A DNA stretch of 64,000 bases from Streptomyces hygroscopicus subsp. hygroscopicus (GCF_030269125.1 NZ_BSSM01000001.1:1-64000), one strand, 5' to 3'; positions 1 through 8,561 are shown, counted from the first letter of the stretch. The notes: generated by a model from the letters alone, not told the origin. Numbers and translations are program-made.

Positions 1-123
1 ATGCGCCGACTCCTCCGCGACGTCGCGGAAAACCGCCAACTCGGCGACGTCACCACCCTCACCGACTCCAGCGTCATGGACCTCATCCAGTCCAAACTCC
101 CCACCACCCCCAACGACGACTGA
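1..123 (+). CDS. C-terminal fragment of an unidentified protein
   Basis: An open frame enters from the left edge and stops at TGA 121-123, giving the last 40 residues, which end in TTPNDD. The ATG at position 1 need not be the real start. The segment is charged and probably helical, with no motif I recognise. A strong hairpin follows 12 bases after the stop, which supports this being a real gene end. Confidence 0.6.
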   Translation: MRRLLRDVAENRQLGDVTTLTDSSVMDLIQSKLPTTPNDD

Positions 124-134
124 GCCGGAGAGGC

Positions 135-179
135 GACCGGTGAGGACGCGGACCCGGATCGTCCGCGTCCTCGCCGGTC
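135..179. terminator. Perfect-stem hairpin terminator
   Basis: A 19-base arm (135-153) pairs with 161-179 around a 7-base loop, just after the stop at 123. There is no clear T-run, as is common for actinobacterial terminators. Confidence 0.75.
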
Positions 180-189
180 ACCGGAAACA

Positions 190-234
190 GGTCGAGGGCC
201 GGCTTCGACGGTGGGTCGAAGCCGGCCCTCGACC
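190..234. terminator. Hairpin next to the tRNA-Pro remnant
   Basis: A 20-base arm (190-209) pairs with 215-234. It sits directly 3' of the minus-strand tRNA-Pro remnant. Its GAAGCCGGCCCT core resembles the hairpins 3' of the tRNA-Pro at 15742 and of the remnant at 53379, so it is probably the original tRNA terminator. Confidence 0.65.
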
Positions 235-248
235 CGCCGCTTTACCCG

Positions 249-285
249 TCGGGACGGCAGGATTCGAACCTGCGGCCCCTGACCC
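249..285 (-). pseudogene. Truncated tRNA-Pro 3' end (possible old att site)
   Basis: About 37 bases match the 3' half (discriminator, acceptor 3' strand, T arm) of the intact minus-strand tRNA-Pro(GGG) genes in this window. There are a few substitutions and one missing base, and the match is lost before the anticodon. It lies in the same orientation as the complete copy at 3693-3766 and keeps the tRNA-type terminator. This is the pattern left when an element integrates at a tRNA 3' end. Its divergence implies it is older than the remnant at 53379. Confidence 0.6.
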
Positions 286-325
286 GCGGCGTCCGCATCG
301 GGGTGGCGTCGCGGGCCACGGCGGC

Positions 326-721
326 TCAGGGGCGGTGCCCGTCGCGCCTGGAGGGGGCCAGCGCGAGTCCACCGAGCGTCATGGCGACCAGGCCCAGCGC
401 CAGGGCGACGTAGCCACCGGCGATCCCGTTGCCGGTGCCGAGGCCACCATCGGCGGTCACCACCACCAGCCCGCCATTGACCACCGCGATCAGCCCCGCG
501 GCCAGGGCGGCAACGGAACCCGTTCCTCCGGCGAGGCGGCCGGTGCGACCGGTGCGGCGGAACAGCGCCAGCCCGCCGACGACCACACCGGCCAGCGCCA
601 GGAGTGCGGCCGTGACCGCCCAGATCCGCTCAGGGGTCACGGCGGACGCTCCGGCGGCGGCAAGCGGTTGGACGGAGGCATGCGCGGCCGCCGGCGCGAC
701 GATCAGATGACGGAGAGGCAT
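326..721 (-). CDS. DUF6223-like small membrane protein
   Basis: A 131-residue protein. An N-terminal hydrophobic stretch with several Ala residues is followed by three predicted membrane helices (about 33-55, 68-90 and 98-122) and a short basic tail (RRDGHR). This resembles the Streptomyces DUF6223 family, assigned from memory. The start at 721 is preceded by GAAGGAG at good spacing. Longer open frame upstream runs antisense to the histidine kinase and is not used. Function is unknown. It is divergent from the two-component pair and lies inside the possible tRNA-Pro island. Confidence 0.6.
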   Translation of the reverse strand: MPLRHLIVAPAAAHASVQPLAAAGASAVTPERIWAVTAALLALAGVVVGGLALFRRTGRTGRLAGGTGSVAALAAGLIAVVNGGLVVVTADGGLGTGNGIAGGYVALALGLVAMTLGGLALAPSRRDGHRP

Positions 722-937
722 CAGGCGCTCCTTCTCTTTCCACGAGGGACATCGCCCGATCATGTCCGCCGGACGGCCGCCGGTCGTCCTGCGGGCGCAG
801 ACGATCGGCCCTGCCGCCGATACCGCAACCGACTGCCGCGAACGCCGCAGGGGCCGCGGACGTACCGCGAGAGCAGTAGTCGCCCGGTCATCCGCGCGCA
901 GGAGCCGCCCCGTCGACCTCCCGGCTAGGGTGCACGC

Positions 938-2065
938 ATGGGCAGGGGGCGGAGGGAACGGATCGGCGTCGGCGACTGGGCGATCGCCGTCGGCATGGCC
1001 GGGAGCCTGCTGATCGCCGGGGTGTCCCGGCAGCACCCCCCCTCTCCTGCCGACCCGCTCGGCTACGCGGCGCTGGTGGCCGACGGCCTTGCTCTGGCCG
1101 CGCGCCGCCGGGCTCCGGTCCTGGTGCTCGCCGTGACCGCGGCCTGCGCGCTGGGCTACCAAGCCGTCGGCTTCGACGTCCCCGCGGTCGCGTACCTGTT
1201 CGCGGTGTACGCCGCGATGCGGGCCGGACACCGCGTCGCCACCGTGGCGTGCTCGGCGATCATGCTGGCCGTCATTCCGCCGGCGCTCGTGGTCTCTCCG
1301 CACCACTGGCCCGTGGCCGACGCGTTCAAGCAGACCCGGGACGTCCTCCAACTGGCCTGGCTGATCGCCGCCGGCGCGGCGGGGGAAGCGCTCCGCCAGG
1401 CCGAGCGCCGGGCGGACGAGGCCGAGCGGACCCGCGAGGAGACCGCGCGGCGCCGCGCCGACGAGGAACGGCTGCACATCGCACGGGAACTGCACGACTC
1501 GCTCACCCACCAGATCTCCGTCATCAAGGTGCAGGCCGAGGTCGCCGTCCACCTGGCCGGCAAGCGGGGTGAACAGGTGCCGGAGGCCCTGCTGGCGATC
1601 CGGGACGCCGGCCGCGAAGCGGCCCGGGAACTGCGCGCGACCCTCGATGTGCTGCGCGACGACGGCAAGAGCCCTCCGCACGGGCTCGCCCACGTCCCGG
1701 ACCTCGTGGAACGGACCCGGGCGACCGGCCTGAACGCCGGACTGACGATCGAGGGCCGACCTCTCACCCTGCCCGCCGCGGTGGACCGGACCGCCTACCG
1801 GATCGTCCAGGAGTCGCTGACCAACGTCGCCCGCCACGCCGCCGCCGCGACGGCCTCGGTCCGGATCACCTACCGTCCCCACGCACTCGTCATCCAGGTC
1901 GACGACGACGGCCCGGCCACCTCGGACACCACGCCCGTGCCCGGAGTCGGGCTGCTCGGGATGCGCGAACGGGTCACCGCCCTCGGCGGTCGCCTGCGGG
2001 CGGCGCCGCGCACCGAGGGCGGCTTCTCCGTACACGCCGAACTGCCCGTGGAGCGAACGACATGA
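938..2065 (+). CDS. Sensor histidine kinase, NarL/DesK-type
   Basis: 375 residues. An N-terminal membrane domain with about four or five hydrophobic segments (15-140) leads into a charged linker and the HisKA_3 dimerisation domain. The motif ARELHDSLTHQIS places the phospho-accepting His near 186. The HATPase domain has an N-box (ESLTNVARHA, Asn ~296) and a G-box (GVGLLGMRERV). The 3' end overlaps the response regulator start by four bases (ATGA), so the two are translationally coupled. The periplasmic part is minimal, so the signal is probably sensed in or at the membrane. The specific signal is unknown. Confidence 0.93.
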   Translation: MGRGRRERIGVGDWAIAVGMAGSLLIAGVSRQHPPSPADPLGYAALVADGLALAARRRAPVLVLAVTAACALGYQAVGFDVPAVAYLFAVYAAMRAGHRVATVACSAIMLAVIPPALVVSPHHWPVADAFKQTRDVLQLAWLIAAGAAGEALRQAERRADEAERTREETARRRADEERLHIARELHDSLTHQISVIKVQAEVAVHLAGKRGEQVPEALLAIRDAGREAARELRATLDVLRDDGKSPPHGLAHVPDLVERTRATGLNAGLTIEGRPLTLPAAVDRTAYRIVQESLTNVARHAAAATASVRITYRPHALVIQVDDDGPATSDTTPVPGVGLLGMRERVTALGGRLRAAPRTEGGFSVHAELPVERTT

Positions 2066-2718
2066 TCCGCGTCCTGCTGGTCGACGACCAGCCGCTCATC
2101 CGCAGCGGATTCCGCGCGCTCCTCGACATCGAGGACGACATCCAGGTGGTGGCCGAGGCCGCCAACGGAAGCGACGCCCTGGCACTGGCCAGGCGGCACC
2201 TTCCCGACATCGCGCTGATCGACATCCAGATGCCGGTCGTCGACGGCATCGAGGCGACCCGCCGCATCGCCGCGGACCCGGCCCTGTCCGGGGTGCACGT
2301 CGTCATCCTGACCAACTACGGCCTCGACGAACACGTCTTCAACGCCCTGCGCGCCGGGGCAGCCGGATTCCTCGTCAAGGACATCGAGCCTGAGGACTTC
2401 CTGCACTCCGTACGCGTCGCCGCACGCGGCGACGCACTGCTCGCACCGTCGATCACCCGGCGACTGATCGACCGGTACGTCAGCCAGCCGCTCGACACCG
2501 GTGTCGGGCTCGATGAGTTGACGAACCGCGAACGCGAGGCTGTGTGCCTGGTCGCGCGAGGTCTGACCAACGACGAGATCGCCGACCGGATGGTGATCAG
2601 CCCCCTCACCGCGAAAACCCACGTCAACCGGGCCATGACCAAACTCCATGCCCGCGACCGCGCCCAACTCGTCGTTCTCGCCTACGAATCCGGCCTGGTG
2701 ACTCCTCGCACCTCCTGA
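2062..2718 (+). CDS. Response regulator, NarL/LuxR family
   Basis: 218 residues. The N-terminal receiver domain has the acidic pair DD (8-9) and the phospho-acceptor Asp54 in ALIDIQMP. A C-terminal LuxR-type HTH begins LTNREREAVCLVARGLTN and has the usual recognition helix region (TAKTHVNRAM). It is the cognate partner of the kinase at 938-2065, with which it overlaps. A hairpin follows at 2735. The targets are unknown; the divergent DUF6223 gene is one candidate. Confidence 0.95.
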   Translation: MIRVLLVDDQPLIRSGFRALLDIEDDIQVVAEAANGSDALALARRHLPDIALIDIQMPVVDGIEATRRIAADPALSGVHVVILTNYGLDEHVFNALRAGAAGFLVKDIEPEDFLHSVRVAARGDALLAPSITRRLIDRYVSQPLDTGVGLDELTNREREAVCLVARGLTNDEIADRMVISPLTAKTHVNRAMTKLHARDRAQLVVLAYESGLVTPRTS

Positions 2719-2734
2719 GACCGGCGGACCGGAC

Positions 2735-2784
2735 GGTCGGCCTTCCCGCCCGCCACCCGATGTACCGGTGGGCGGGCCTCCCGA
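2735..2784. terminator. Hairpin terminator after the response regulator
   Basis: The inner stem 2745-2757 pairs with 2767-2776, and an outer GGTCGG/CCGACC stem extends it. It lies 17 bases after the stop codon. Confidence 0.6.
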
Positions 2785-2871
2785 CCGCCCGCGCGAGGCG
2801 GTCCCCGCCGAGCACCTGCTGCTGCGCGACATCGCTCCCGTCGAGGCTCGCCGGCCGCAGCCGGCGTCAGG

Positions 2872-3468
2872 TCACCACCGGGTGACGGGCGACGGGTCCG
2901 TTCCGAGCTGCCGCCGGGCTTCGGTGAGGCGGACGAGGCGGGTGGGGACGGCGATGCCGCGCACGGTTGCGATCCCGCCGTCCGCGACGTCGAACGTCAC
3001 CACGCCGACGACCCCGTCGCCGAGCAGGAAGAGGACGGCCGGCCCGCCGTTGACGACCGCGTGGTGGACGGGGGGCGCGCCGCCGGCGATCCGCCGTTTC
3101 GCGGTGTGCTCTGAATCCGGCCCGTGCGACGGCGGTGACGCGCCGCGGCGTGTCGTACCGCAGCAGCCTCGCGGCCGGGCCGGCGCCGTGGGAGTCGGAG
3201 ATCGCGGTCGCGTCGTCGGTGAGCAGCGCCACCAGACGTTCGGTGCGGCCAGAGGAGGCGGCGGCGAGGAATTCCTCGACGATCCGGCGGGCGGCTGCCG
3301 GGTCGGCTTCCCCGCCACGGCGCGCGGCGCTGATGCGGCGTCGGGCCCGGTGGAGGTGCTGCCGGCTTGCGGACTCGGTGATGTCGAGGATCCCGGCGGT
3401 CTCGCGAGCGGAGCTGGTCGAGGCACGGGTTCGTCACGACCTTGGTCAGCCAACATGCTTCCGGCACC
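2872..3468 (-). pseudogene. Broken ECF41-type sigma factor (SigJ-like)
   Basis: Sigma-factor fragments lie in order but in different frames. First comes ACWLTKVVTNPCLDQLRS (end of region 2). A +1 shift leads to ETAGILDITESASRQHLHRARRRI (sigma region 4), then ALLTDDATAISDS, and another shift leads to the SnoaL-like tail with VNGGPAVLFLLGDGVVGVVTFDV. The N-terminal part of region 2 is absent, and the segment between regions 2 and 4 is deleted. ECF41 sigma factors are known to carry such a SnoaL-like C-terminal extension. At least two frameshifts and a deletion make a functional product unlikely. Confidence 0.8.
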
Positions 3469-3576
3469 CTGATCCGCTGCCGGTCGGCGGCCTGCCAGTG
3501 CAGGAAGGCGTCCTGTCAGGTGTCCCACGATCGCGGCTGCGGCCTGCATGCCGGTGTAGCACCCCGACCACACACA

Positions 3577-3617
3577 ACAGTGGCCCGCGCCTGACGGGGT
3601 CAGGCGCGGGCCACTGT
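3577..3617. terminator. 18-bp perfect hairpin, probably bidirectional
   Basis: 3577-3594 pairs with 3600-3617 around a 5-base loop (CGGGG). It is about 75 bases 3' of the minus-strand tRNA-Pro and upstream of the sigma pseudogene. It is unlike the terminators at the other tRNA-Pro remnants, as expected if this flank came with an inserted element. Confidence 0.7.
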
Positions 3618-3692
3618 GAGAACTCCTGAGAGCCTCACGTCGACGCCATCGCATCGCCAGACAGAAAATCCCCTGACCTGCGACTTCGCACG

Positions 3693-3766
<74 letters not shown>

Positions 3767-3850
3767 TTGCGGCTCACACGGTGTTCCGCGTGATCACACA
3801 GGTCAACCCTACCGTATGCGCGCGGGTGCCCGGGGACGCCGGGGGTGGGG

Positions 3851-4387
3851 TCACTTGATGAGGGCGTTGGCCAGGACCACGACCAGGCCGAGGAGGGCGT
3901 CGCCGAGGCCCATGAGGACGGCGGCGGGCCAGGAACGGGCCGCCTGGCGGGCGGTGGTCAGGCCGAGGGTGAAGAGGATGAGGATGTTCAGGGTGAAGGC
4001 GGGGTACTCGACGCCCTTCGCCGGCCACCACCCCCAGCCCGAGCCCGCGAGCAGGAAGACCGTCGGCAGTACGGCCACGACCAGCGGCCACTCGTTGCGC
4101 AGGGCGCGCAGGCCGTCCCAGCGGCGGTGCGGGGCGCGCTCGGCGATGTAGTGGGCGTAGCCGTGGGCCAGGGCGGAGGCGAGGGCGGTCACCACCAGCC
4201 AGAGGGCGTCGTAGCGGCGGCTCGCGGGGGTGGTGGCGCTGTACCGGGTGAGGGCGGCGACCATCGAGCTGGCGAGGACGGCGCCGTAGACCCCGCCGAA
4301 CAGGAGCGCCTCCCGGGTGCTGTGCCCGCCGGGGTACGGCCCGCCCGCCAGGTGCCCGGCGGGTTCCGCCGCGGTCGAGTCGGCCAT
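3851..4387 (-). CDS. Integral membrane protein of unknown function
   Basis: 178 residues from the ATG at 4387, which has GGGAG upstream. A short hydrophilic N-terminus is followed by about five hydrophobic segments (~27-47, 62-84, 103-123, 131-148, 150-176). A conserved-looking loop HGYAHYIAERAPHRRW lies between the second and third. It ends with LVVVLANALIK. I do not recognise a named family; similar proteins are common in Streptomyces as hypothetical membrane proteins. The earlier in-frame start at 4471 has no better ribosome binding site. Confidence 0.75.
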   Translation of the reverse strand: MADSTAAEPAGHLAGGPYPGGHSTREALLFGGVYGAVLASSMVAALTRYSATTPASRRYDALWLVVTALASALAHGYAHYIAERAPHRRWDGLRALRNEWPLVVAVLPTVFLLAGSGWGWWPAKGVEYPAFTLNILILFTLGLTTARQAARSWPAAVLMGLGDALLGLVVVLANALIK

Positions 4388-4517
4388 GTCTCCCACGATC
4401 ACCCCCGCCGCGCGCCCCCGCCAGTCCGCGCGGCCCGACGAAGTGTCCGCCGACCGGGCCCGATGCCCCACACTCTGTCAACGGCGGCGGTGGCCCGGCC
4501 CCCGTTAGGGTCGGCCC

Positions 4518-4862
4518 ATGACGCACAGCTTCGCGCTCCACATCCCCGACGCCGAGCTCGAACCCGAGCCCCTCGCACCGGAGCAGATCGTCTCCGGGAA
4601 CCCCGAGGTCACCGGAAAGGTGGTCTGGGAGTCGGCGGACGGCCGGCAGATCCGCGGCATCTGGCAGATCACCCCGGGGGTGGTCACCGACACCGAGGCC
4701 GACGAGCTGTTCGTCGTGGTCAGCGGCTCGGCGACGATCGACTTCGAGGACGGTCCGACCCTGCGGGTCGGGCCGGGTGACATGGCGGTGCTGCGCGCGG
4801 GCGACCGTACGACGTGGACCGTGCACGAGACGCTGCGCAAGGCGTACGCGATCAGTCTCTGA
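4518..4862 (+). CDS. Small cupin-domain protein
   Basis: 114 residues forming one cupin_3-like barrel: GIWQITPGVVTDTEADELFVVVSG holds the first motif and RVGPGDMAVLRAGDRTTW the second. Metal-ligand His residues are largely missing (EADELF replaces the usual HxH), so it may be a non-metal or atypical cupin. Such proteins often bind a small acid or sugar ligand. Its 3' end overlaps the convergent LacI gene by 11 bases. Confidence 0.8.
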   Translation: MTHSFALHIPDAELEPEPLAPEQIVSGNPEVTGKVVWESADGRQIRGIWQITPGVVTDTEADELFVVVSGSATIDFEDGPTLRVGPGDMAVLRAGDRTTWTVHETLRKAYAISL

Positions 4863-5853
4863 GGTCCGGCGGTGTCGTCGTCCCCCTGATCTCCAGGGTC
4901 GGCGCCGCCAGACGCCGCCGCCCCGGCGCCCCCGGCCGGGCCAAGCGGTCCAGGAGGCACTGGGCGGCGCGTCGGCCCGCCTCGTGCGGGGCGGTGTCGA
5001 CCGTCGTCAGCCAGACGTGGCGGAGCCGGGAGATGCTCGTGTTGTCGTAACCGACGACGGACGGGTCGCGTGGGACCCTCAGCCCCAGTTCCTCCGCGGC
5101 CGACAGCGCGCCGACGGACGCCATGTCGTTGACGGCGAACAGCGCCGTGGGCCGCTCGGCGCGGCCGAGGAGCCGTACGGTGCCCCGGTACCCGCCCTCC
5201 TCGGTCAGGTCCCCGGGCTCGACCAGCGCTTCTGCGCCCCGGGCCCGCGTCGCCGCCTCGAAGCCGCGCCGGCGCGACTCGCCGACGGCGCCGTGGCCCG
5301 CGAGGTGCGCGATCCGGCGGTGTCCGAGCCCGAGCAGGTGCTCCGCGGCGAGCCGGGCGCCCCGCTCGTCGTCCCCGGCGATCACGTCCACACCGTCCGG
5401 CCGCGGTTCGCGCGTCCCCGCCACCACCACCGGCGTCCGGTGGCCGAGCGCGCCGAGCGCACCCGCGTCCGGGACCGCGCCGACCACCACCAGTCCGCCG
5501 ACGCCCAGGTCGAGGAAGGGTTCCGAGAGGTCGTGGCCGTGGCGCCGGTCCAGCCGGGCGTCGGCGAGCAGCATGCGCGGCCCGGCCGCGTGCAGCGGCG
5601 GGTTGAGGCCGTCGAGCAGGTCCACGAACCAGGGGTCGCGCAGGTCGTCCAGGAGGACGCCGACCGTGCGGGTGCGCTGTTCGCTGAGGCTGCGGGCGGC
5701 CGCGTCGGGCCGGTGCCCCAGCCCGCGCACGGCCCGCCGCACGGCCTCCCGCTTCTCCGGGCGCACCGGCCCCGAGCCCCGTAGCGCCAGCGAGACCAGC
5801 GATTTCGACACCCCGGCCCGTTCGGCGACGTCACGGACGGTCGGCGGTCTCAT
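4852..5853 (-). CDS. LacI-family transcriptional repressor
   Basis: 333 residues. The N-terminal HTH (TVRDVAERAGVSKSLVSLALRG, 5-26) and hinge helix (AAARSLSEQRT) precede a periplasmic-binding-like effector domain (VGVLLDDLRDPWF to about 320). It is divergent from the first sugar dehydrogenase gene. The shared 124-bp promoter region holds three palindromes, two of which have the TGGACCG(G/A)TCCA form expected of a LacI operator. It probably represses the adjacent sugar catabolism genes and itself. The effector is unknown; an inositol- or sugar-derived ligand fits the context. Confidence 0.92.
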   Translation of the reverse strand: MRPPTVRDVAERAGVSKSLVSLALRGSGPVRPEKREAVRRAVRGLGHRPDAAARSLSEQRTRTVGVLLDDLRDPWFVDLLDGLNPPLHAAGPRMLLADARLDRRHGHDLSEPFLDLGVGGLVVVGAVPDAGALGALGHRTPVVVAGTREPRPDGVDVIAGDDERGARLAAEHLLGLGHRRIAHLAGHGAVGESRRRGFEAATRARGAEALVEPGDLTEEGGYRGTVRLLGRAERPTALFAVNDMASVGALSAAEELGLRVPRDPSVVGYDNTSISRLRHVWLTTVDTAPHEAGRRAAQCLLDRLARPGAPGRRRLAAPTLEIRGTTTPPDLRD

Positions 5854-5856
5854 GGG

Positions 5857-5870
5857 ATGGACCGATCCAT
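5857..5870. promoter_or_regulatory. Putative LacI operator next to the repressor start
   Basis: ATGGACCGATCCAT, a near-palindrome three bases from the repressor start codon. It shares the half-site TGGACC with the perfect palindrome at 5941, which is what autoregulation would require. Confidence 0.55.
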
Positions 5871-5883
5871 GGGGTGTATCGGG

Positions 5884-5901
5884 CTGTCAAACGGTTGACA
5901 G
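5884..5901. promoter_or_regulatory. Inverted repeat CTGTCAA-N4-TTGACAG
   Basis: Perfect 7-bp arms (5884-5890 and 5895-5901). The right arm contains TTGACA, a consensus -35 hexamer for the + strand, so this may be a promoter element or an operator. Confidence 0.45.
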
Positions 5902-5909
5902 CCTCGCCA

Positions 5910-5921
5910 TGTCCGGACAAA
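5910..5921. promoter_or_regulatory. TGTCCGGACAAA palindrome
   Basis: A palindromic TGTCCGGACA core followed by AA. A near copy (TTTGTCCAGACA) lies at 12767-12778 upstream of the sugar ABC operon, suggesting that one regulator acts on both ends of this locus. Confidence 0.45.
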
Positions 5922-5940
5922 GGTGGCTGGAACATGGGGA

Positions 5941-5952
5941 TGGACCGGTCCA
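5941..5952. promoter_or_regulatory. Perfect palindrome TGGACCGGTCCA, putative LacI operator
   Basis: A 12-bp perfect palindrome 26 bases before the ATG of the first dehydrogenase. It matches the half-sites at 5857-5870. A repressor bound here would block transcription of the dehydrogenase operon. Confidence 0.6.
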
Positions 5953-5977
5953 AACCGCGCGGCCGAGAGGTGCTGTC

Positions 5978-7192
5978 ATGACGGAGGAGCTGGGTGTGGC
6001 CGTCGTCGGCTTCGGCTGGATGGGCCGGGTCCACACCCGCGCGTACGCCCGCCTCCCCCACCACTATCCCCGACTCCCGCTGCGGCCGAGGCTGGTCGCG
6101 GTCGCCGAGGAGTTGCCGGGGCTGGCCGAGGAGGCCGCCGAGCGGTACGGATTCGCCACCGCGACCCGCGACTGGCGCGACGTCGCCGCCGATCCGCGCG
6201 TGCGGGCGGTCAGCGTCACCGCGCCGAACTTCCTGCACCGCCGGATCGGGGTGGCCATGGCCGAGGCCGGCAAGCACCTCTGGATCGAGAAACCGGTGGG
6301 CCTCGGCGCCGGGGACGCGCGCGCGGTCGCGGACGCGGTCGCGAAGGCGGGGGTGCAGGGCGCGGTCGGCTTCAACTACCGCAACGCGCCCGCCGTGGAG
6401 GCCGCCCGCGACCTGATCGCGTCGGGCGGGATCGGCGCCGTCACCCATGCGCGCATCCGGCTCTTCAGCGACTACGCCGCCCACCCGGACGCCGCCCTGA
6501 CCTGGCGCTACGAGCGCGAGCGCGGCGGCAGCGGGGTGCTCGGCGATCTGGCCTCACACGGCGCCGACCTGGCGCGCTTCCTGCTCGGCGAGATCAGCGC
6601 GCTCACCGCCGACACCGCGGTCTTCGTCCCCGAACGCGCCCGCCCGAGCGGCGCCACCACGGGTCACGCCCTCGCCCCGGGCGGCGAGCGCGGCCCGGTC
6701 GAGAACGAGGACTACGTCGGCTGCCTGCTGCGCTTCGCCTCCGGCGCCCGGGGCGTCCTGGAGGCCTGCCGGGTCTCGGTCGGCGAGCAGAACGCCTACG
6801 GCTTCGAGGTGCACGGCACCCGGGGCGCGGTGTTCTGGGACTTCCGGCGGATGAACGAACTCGCGGTCAGCCGGGGCACGTCCTACCAGGACCAGCCGGT
6901 GAGCACGGTCCATGTCGGGCCCGGCGCCGGTGAGTTCGCCGCGTTCCAGCCGGGCGCGGCCAACGCGATGGGCTACGACGATCTGAAGGTCGTCGAGGCC
7001 TACCGGTTCGTGCGCTCCATCGCCGAGGACACGCCGTACGGCGCGACGCTCGCGGACGCGGTGCGCGGCGCGGTCGTCCTGGACGCGATGGCCGAGTCCG
7101 CGGCGACCGGCGGCTGGGTCCGTCCGGGGGCGGGCTCCACGGGCACGTCGTCCGGAATTCCCTCGGAACCCTCGGAACCCCGCAACCGTTAG
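5978..7192 (+). CDS. Gfo/Idh/MocA-family sugar dehydrogenase
   Basis: 404 residues. The N-terminal Rossmann fold begins GVAVVGFGWMGRVH (NAD(P) binding). The family motif WIEKPVGL contains the conserved EKP. The C-terminal GFO_IDH_MocA_C domain carries GGSGVLGDLASHGADLARFLLG, with the catalytic-region Asp and His. ATG at 5978 has GAGAGG upstream. It probably oxidises an inositol or sugar ring hydroxyl. It is followed 14 bases later by a second member of the family. The last ~30 residues are low-complexity (SEPSEPRNR). Confidence 0.9.
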   Translation: MTEELGVAVVGFGWMGRVHTRAYARLPHHYPRLPLRPRLVAVAEELPGLAEEAAERYGFATATRDWRDVAADPRVRAVSVTAPNFLHRRIGVAMAEAGKHLWIEKPVGLGAGDARAVADAVAKAGVQGAVGFNYRNAPAVEAARDLIASGGIGAVTHARIRLFSDYAAHPDAALTWRYERERGGSGVLGDLASHGADLARFLLGEISALTADTAVFVPERARPSGATTGHALAPGGERGPVENEDYVGCLLRFASGARGVLEACRVSVGEQNAYGFEVHGTRGAVFWDFRRMNELAVSRGTSYQDQPVSTVHVGPGAGEFAAFQPGAANAMGYDDLKVVEAYRFVRSIAEDTPYGATLADAVRGAVVLDAMAESAATGGWVRPGAGSTGTSSGIPSEPSEPRNR

Positions 7193-7206
7193 GAGCGGCA
7201 CCACCC

Positions 7207-8211
7207 ATGCGCATCGGAATCCTCGGCCTCGGCCGCATCGGCGCCTTCCACGCCGAGACCCTCTTCGGCCTCGACGCCGTCGAATCGCTCGTGGTCGCCG
7301 ATCCGTATCCGGACGCCGCCGAGGCGGCGGCCCGGCGGTTCGGGGCGGAGATCGCGGACTCGCCGCAGGAGCTGCTGGCCGCCGGGGTGGACGCGCTGGT
7401 GGTCGCGGCGGCCACGGACGCCCATCCCGCGCTGATCCGGGCCGGTGTGGAGGCGGGTGTCCCGGTCTTCTGCGAGAAGCCGGTGGCCCGCACCATGGCG
7501 GAGGGCGTGGCGGTGCGCGACTCCGTGCGCTGCAGCGGGGTGCCGATCCAGATCGGCTACAACCGCCGGTTCGACACGGGCTTCGCCGCCGCGCGGGCCG
7601 CCGTACGCTCGGGTGAACTGGGCCCGCTGCACACCGTGCGCTGTACGACGCTGGACCCGGCGCCGCCGCCGGCCGCGTACGTCGCCGCCTCCGGTGGCAT
7701 CTTCCGGGACTGCTCCGTGCACGACTTCGACGTCATCCGCTGGGTGACGGGCCGCGAGGTCACCGAGGCGTACGCGGTCGGCGGCAACCGGGGCGCCGCC
7801 TACATCGAGCAGGCGGGTGACGCCGACACCGTCGGGGCGGTCCTCACGCTGGACGACGGCACCATCGCGGTGGTCTCCAACTCCCGCCACAACGGCCGGG
7901 GTTACGACGTCCGTATGGACCTGCACGGCTTCGCCGACGCACTCGCGGTGGGCCTGGACGACAAGCTGCCGCTGCGTTCGGCCGAGCCCGGGGCCGCCTT
8001 CCCGTCCGGGACACCGCACGCCTTCTTCATGGACCGCTTCGCCGACGCCTACCGCGCCGAACTCGCCGCGTTCACCGAGGTCGTGGCCGGCACCAGGCCG
8101 TCCCCGTGCACCGTCGAGGACGCCCTGGAGGCGGGCTGGATCGCGGAGGCCTGCACGCTCTCCCGGACCGAGCACCGTCCGGTGACGATCGCGGAAGTGC
8201 GGCAGGCCTGA
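7207..8211 (+). CDS. Inositol 2-dehydrogenase-like oxidoreductase (Gfo/Idh/MocA)
   Basis: 334 residues. The Rossmann motif is GILGLGRIGAFH, followed by EKPVAR and the catalytic block GGIFRDCSVHDFDVIRWVTG. Length and motifs fit bacterial IolG-type myo-inositol 2-dehydrogenases, although substrate cannot be read from sequence alone. It forms an operon with the preceding paralogue (14-base gap). It converges with the minus-strand IolE-like and ABC genes and likely works with them in inositol or related sugar use. Confidence 0.85.
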   Translation: MRIGILGLGRIGAFHAETLFGLDAVESLVVADPYPDAAEAAARRFGAEIADSPQELLAAGVDALVVAAATDAHPALIRAGVEAGVPVFCEKPVARTMAEGVAVRDSVRCSGVPIQIGYNRRFDTGFAAARAAVRSGELGPLHTVRCTTLDPAPPPAAYVAASGGIFRDCSVHDFDVIRWVTGREVTEAYAVGGNRGAAYIEQAGDADTVGAVLTLDDGTIAVVSNSRHNGRGYDVRMDLHGFADALAVGLDDKLPLRSAEPGAAFPSGTPHAFFMDRFADAYRAELAAFTEVVAGTRPSPCTVEDALEAGWIAEACTLSRTEHRPVTIAEVRQA

Positions 8212-8238
8212 CCCTCGACGGCGGTACCGGCGGCTTCG

Positions 8239-8433
8239 TCAGCCGCAGTACCGCACCAGCCATTCGTCCGCGTGATACCGGTCGCGGGCCGGGTCCGGCA
8301 GGGTCGCCGGCGTCGTCTCGACCGTGTCCTCGGGACGTATCCGCTCGGGCAGGGTGCCGAAGCGGTCCCGGCGCAGGGCAGCCGCGTCGGCCGTGTCCTG
8401 TGCCGTGTTCCGGGGTTCCGTGCGGTGTGTCAT
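8239..8433 (-). CDS. Small hydrophilic protein, 64 residues
   Basis: ATG at 8433 is preceded by GGGAGG at good spacing. The product MTHRTEPRNTAQ...EWLVRYCG is charged, with one Cys near the end and no membrane segment. I do not recognise a characterised family. A good ribosome binding site and normal codon usage support it being real. Confidence 0.6.
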   Translation of the reverse strand: MTHRTEPRNTAQDTADAAALRRDRFGTLPERIRPEDTVETTPATLPDPARDRYHADEWLVRYCG

Positions 8434-8561
8434 CTCGTCCTCCCGTCTGCGCGGGCGCCCCCGTTCACCTCTACAACGCCCGCGTGCCTCCGGTAGGTTC
8501 CCGGCCGGGCCCGGCCCGAATCCGTCAGGGTTGCGCAGGAACGACGCCCGGACGTCCGGCG

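Noticed and set aside
721..2035. Long minus-strand open frame continuing upstream of the DUF6223 start
   Set aside because: It is antisense to the histidine kinase. Such frames are common in high-GC DNA and show no domain.
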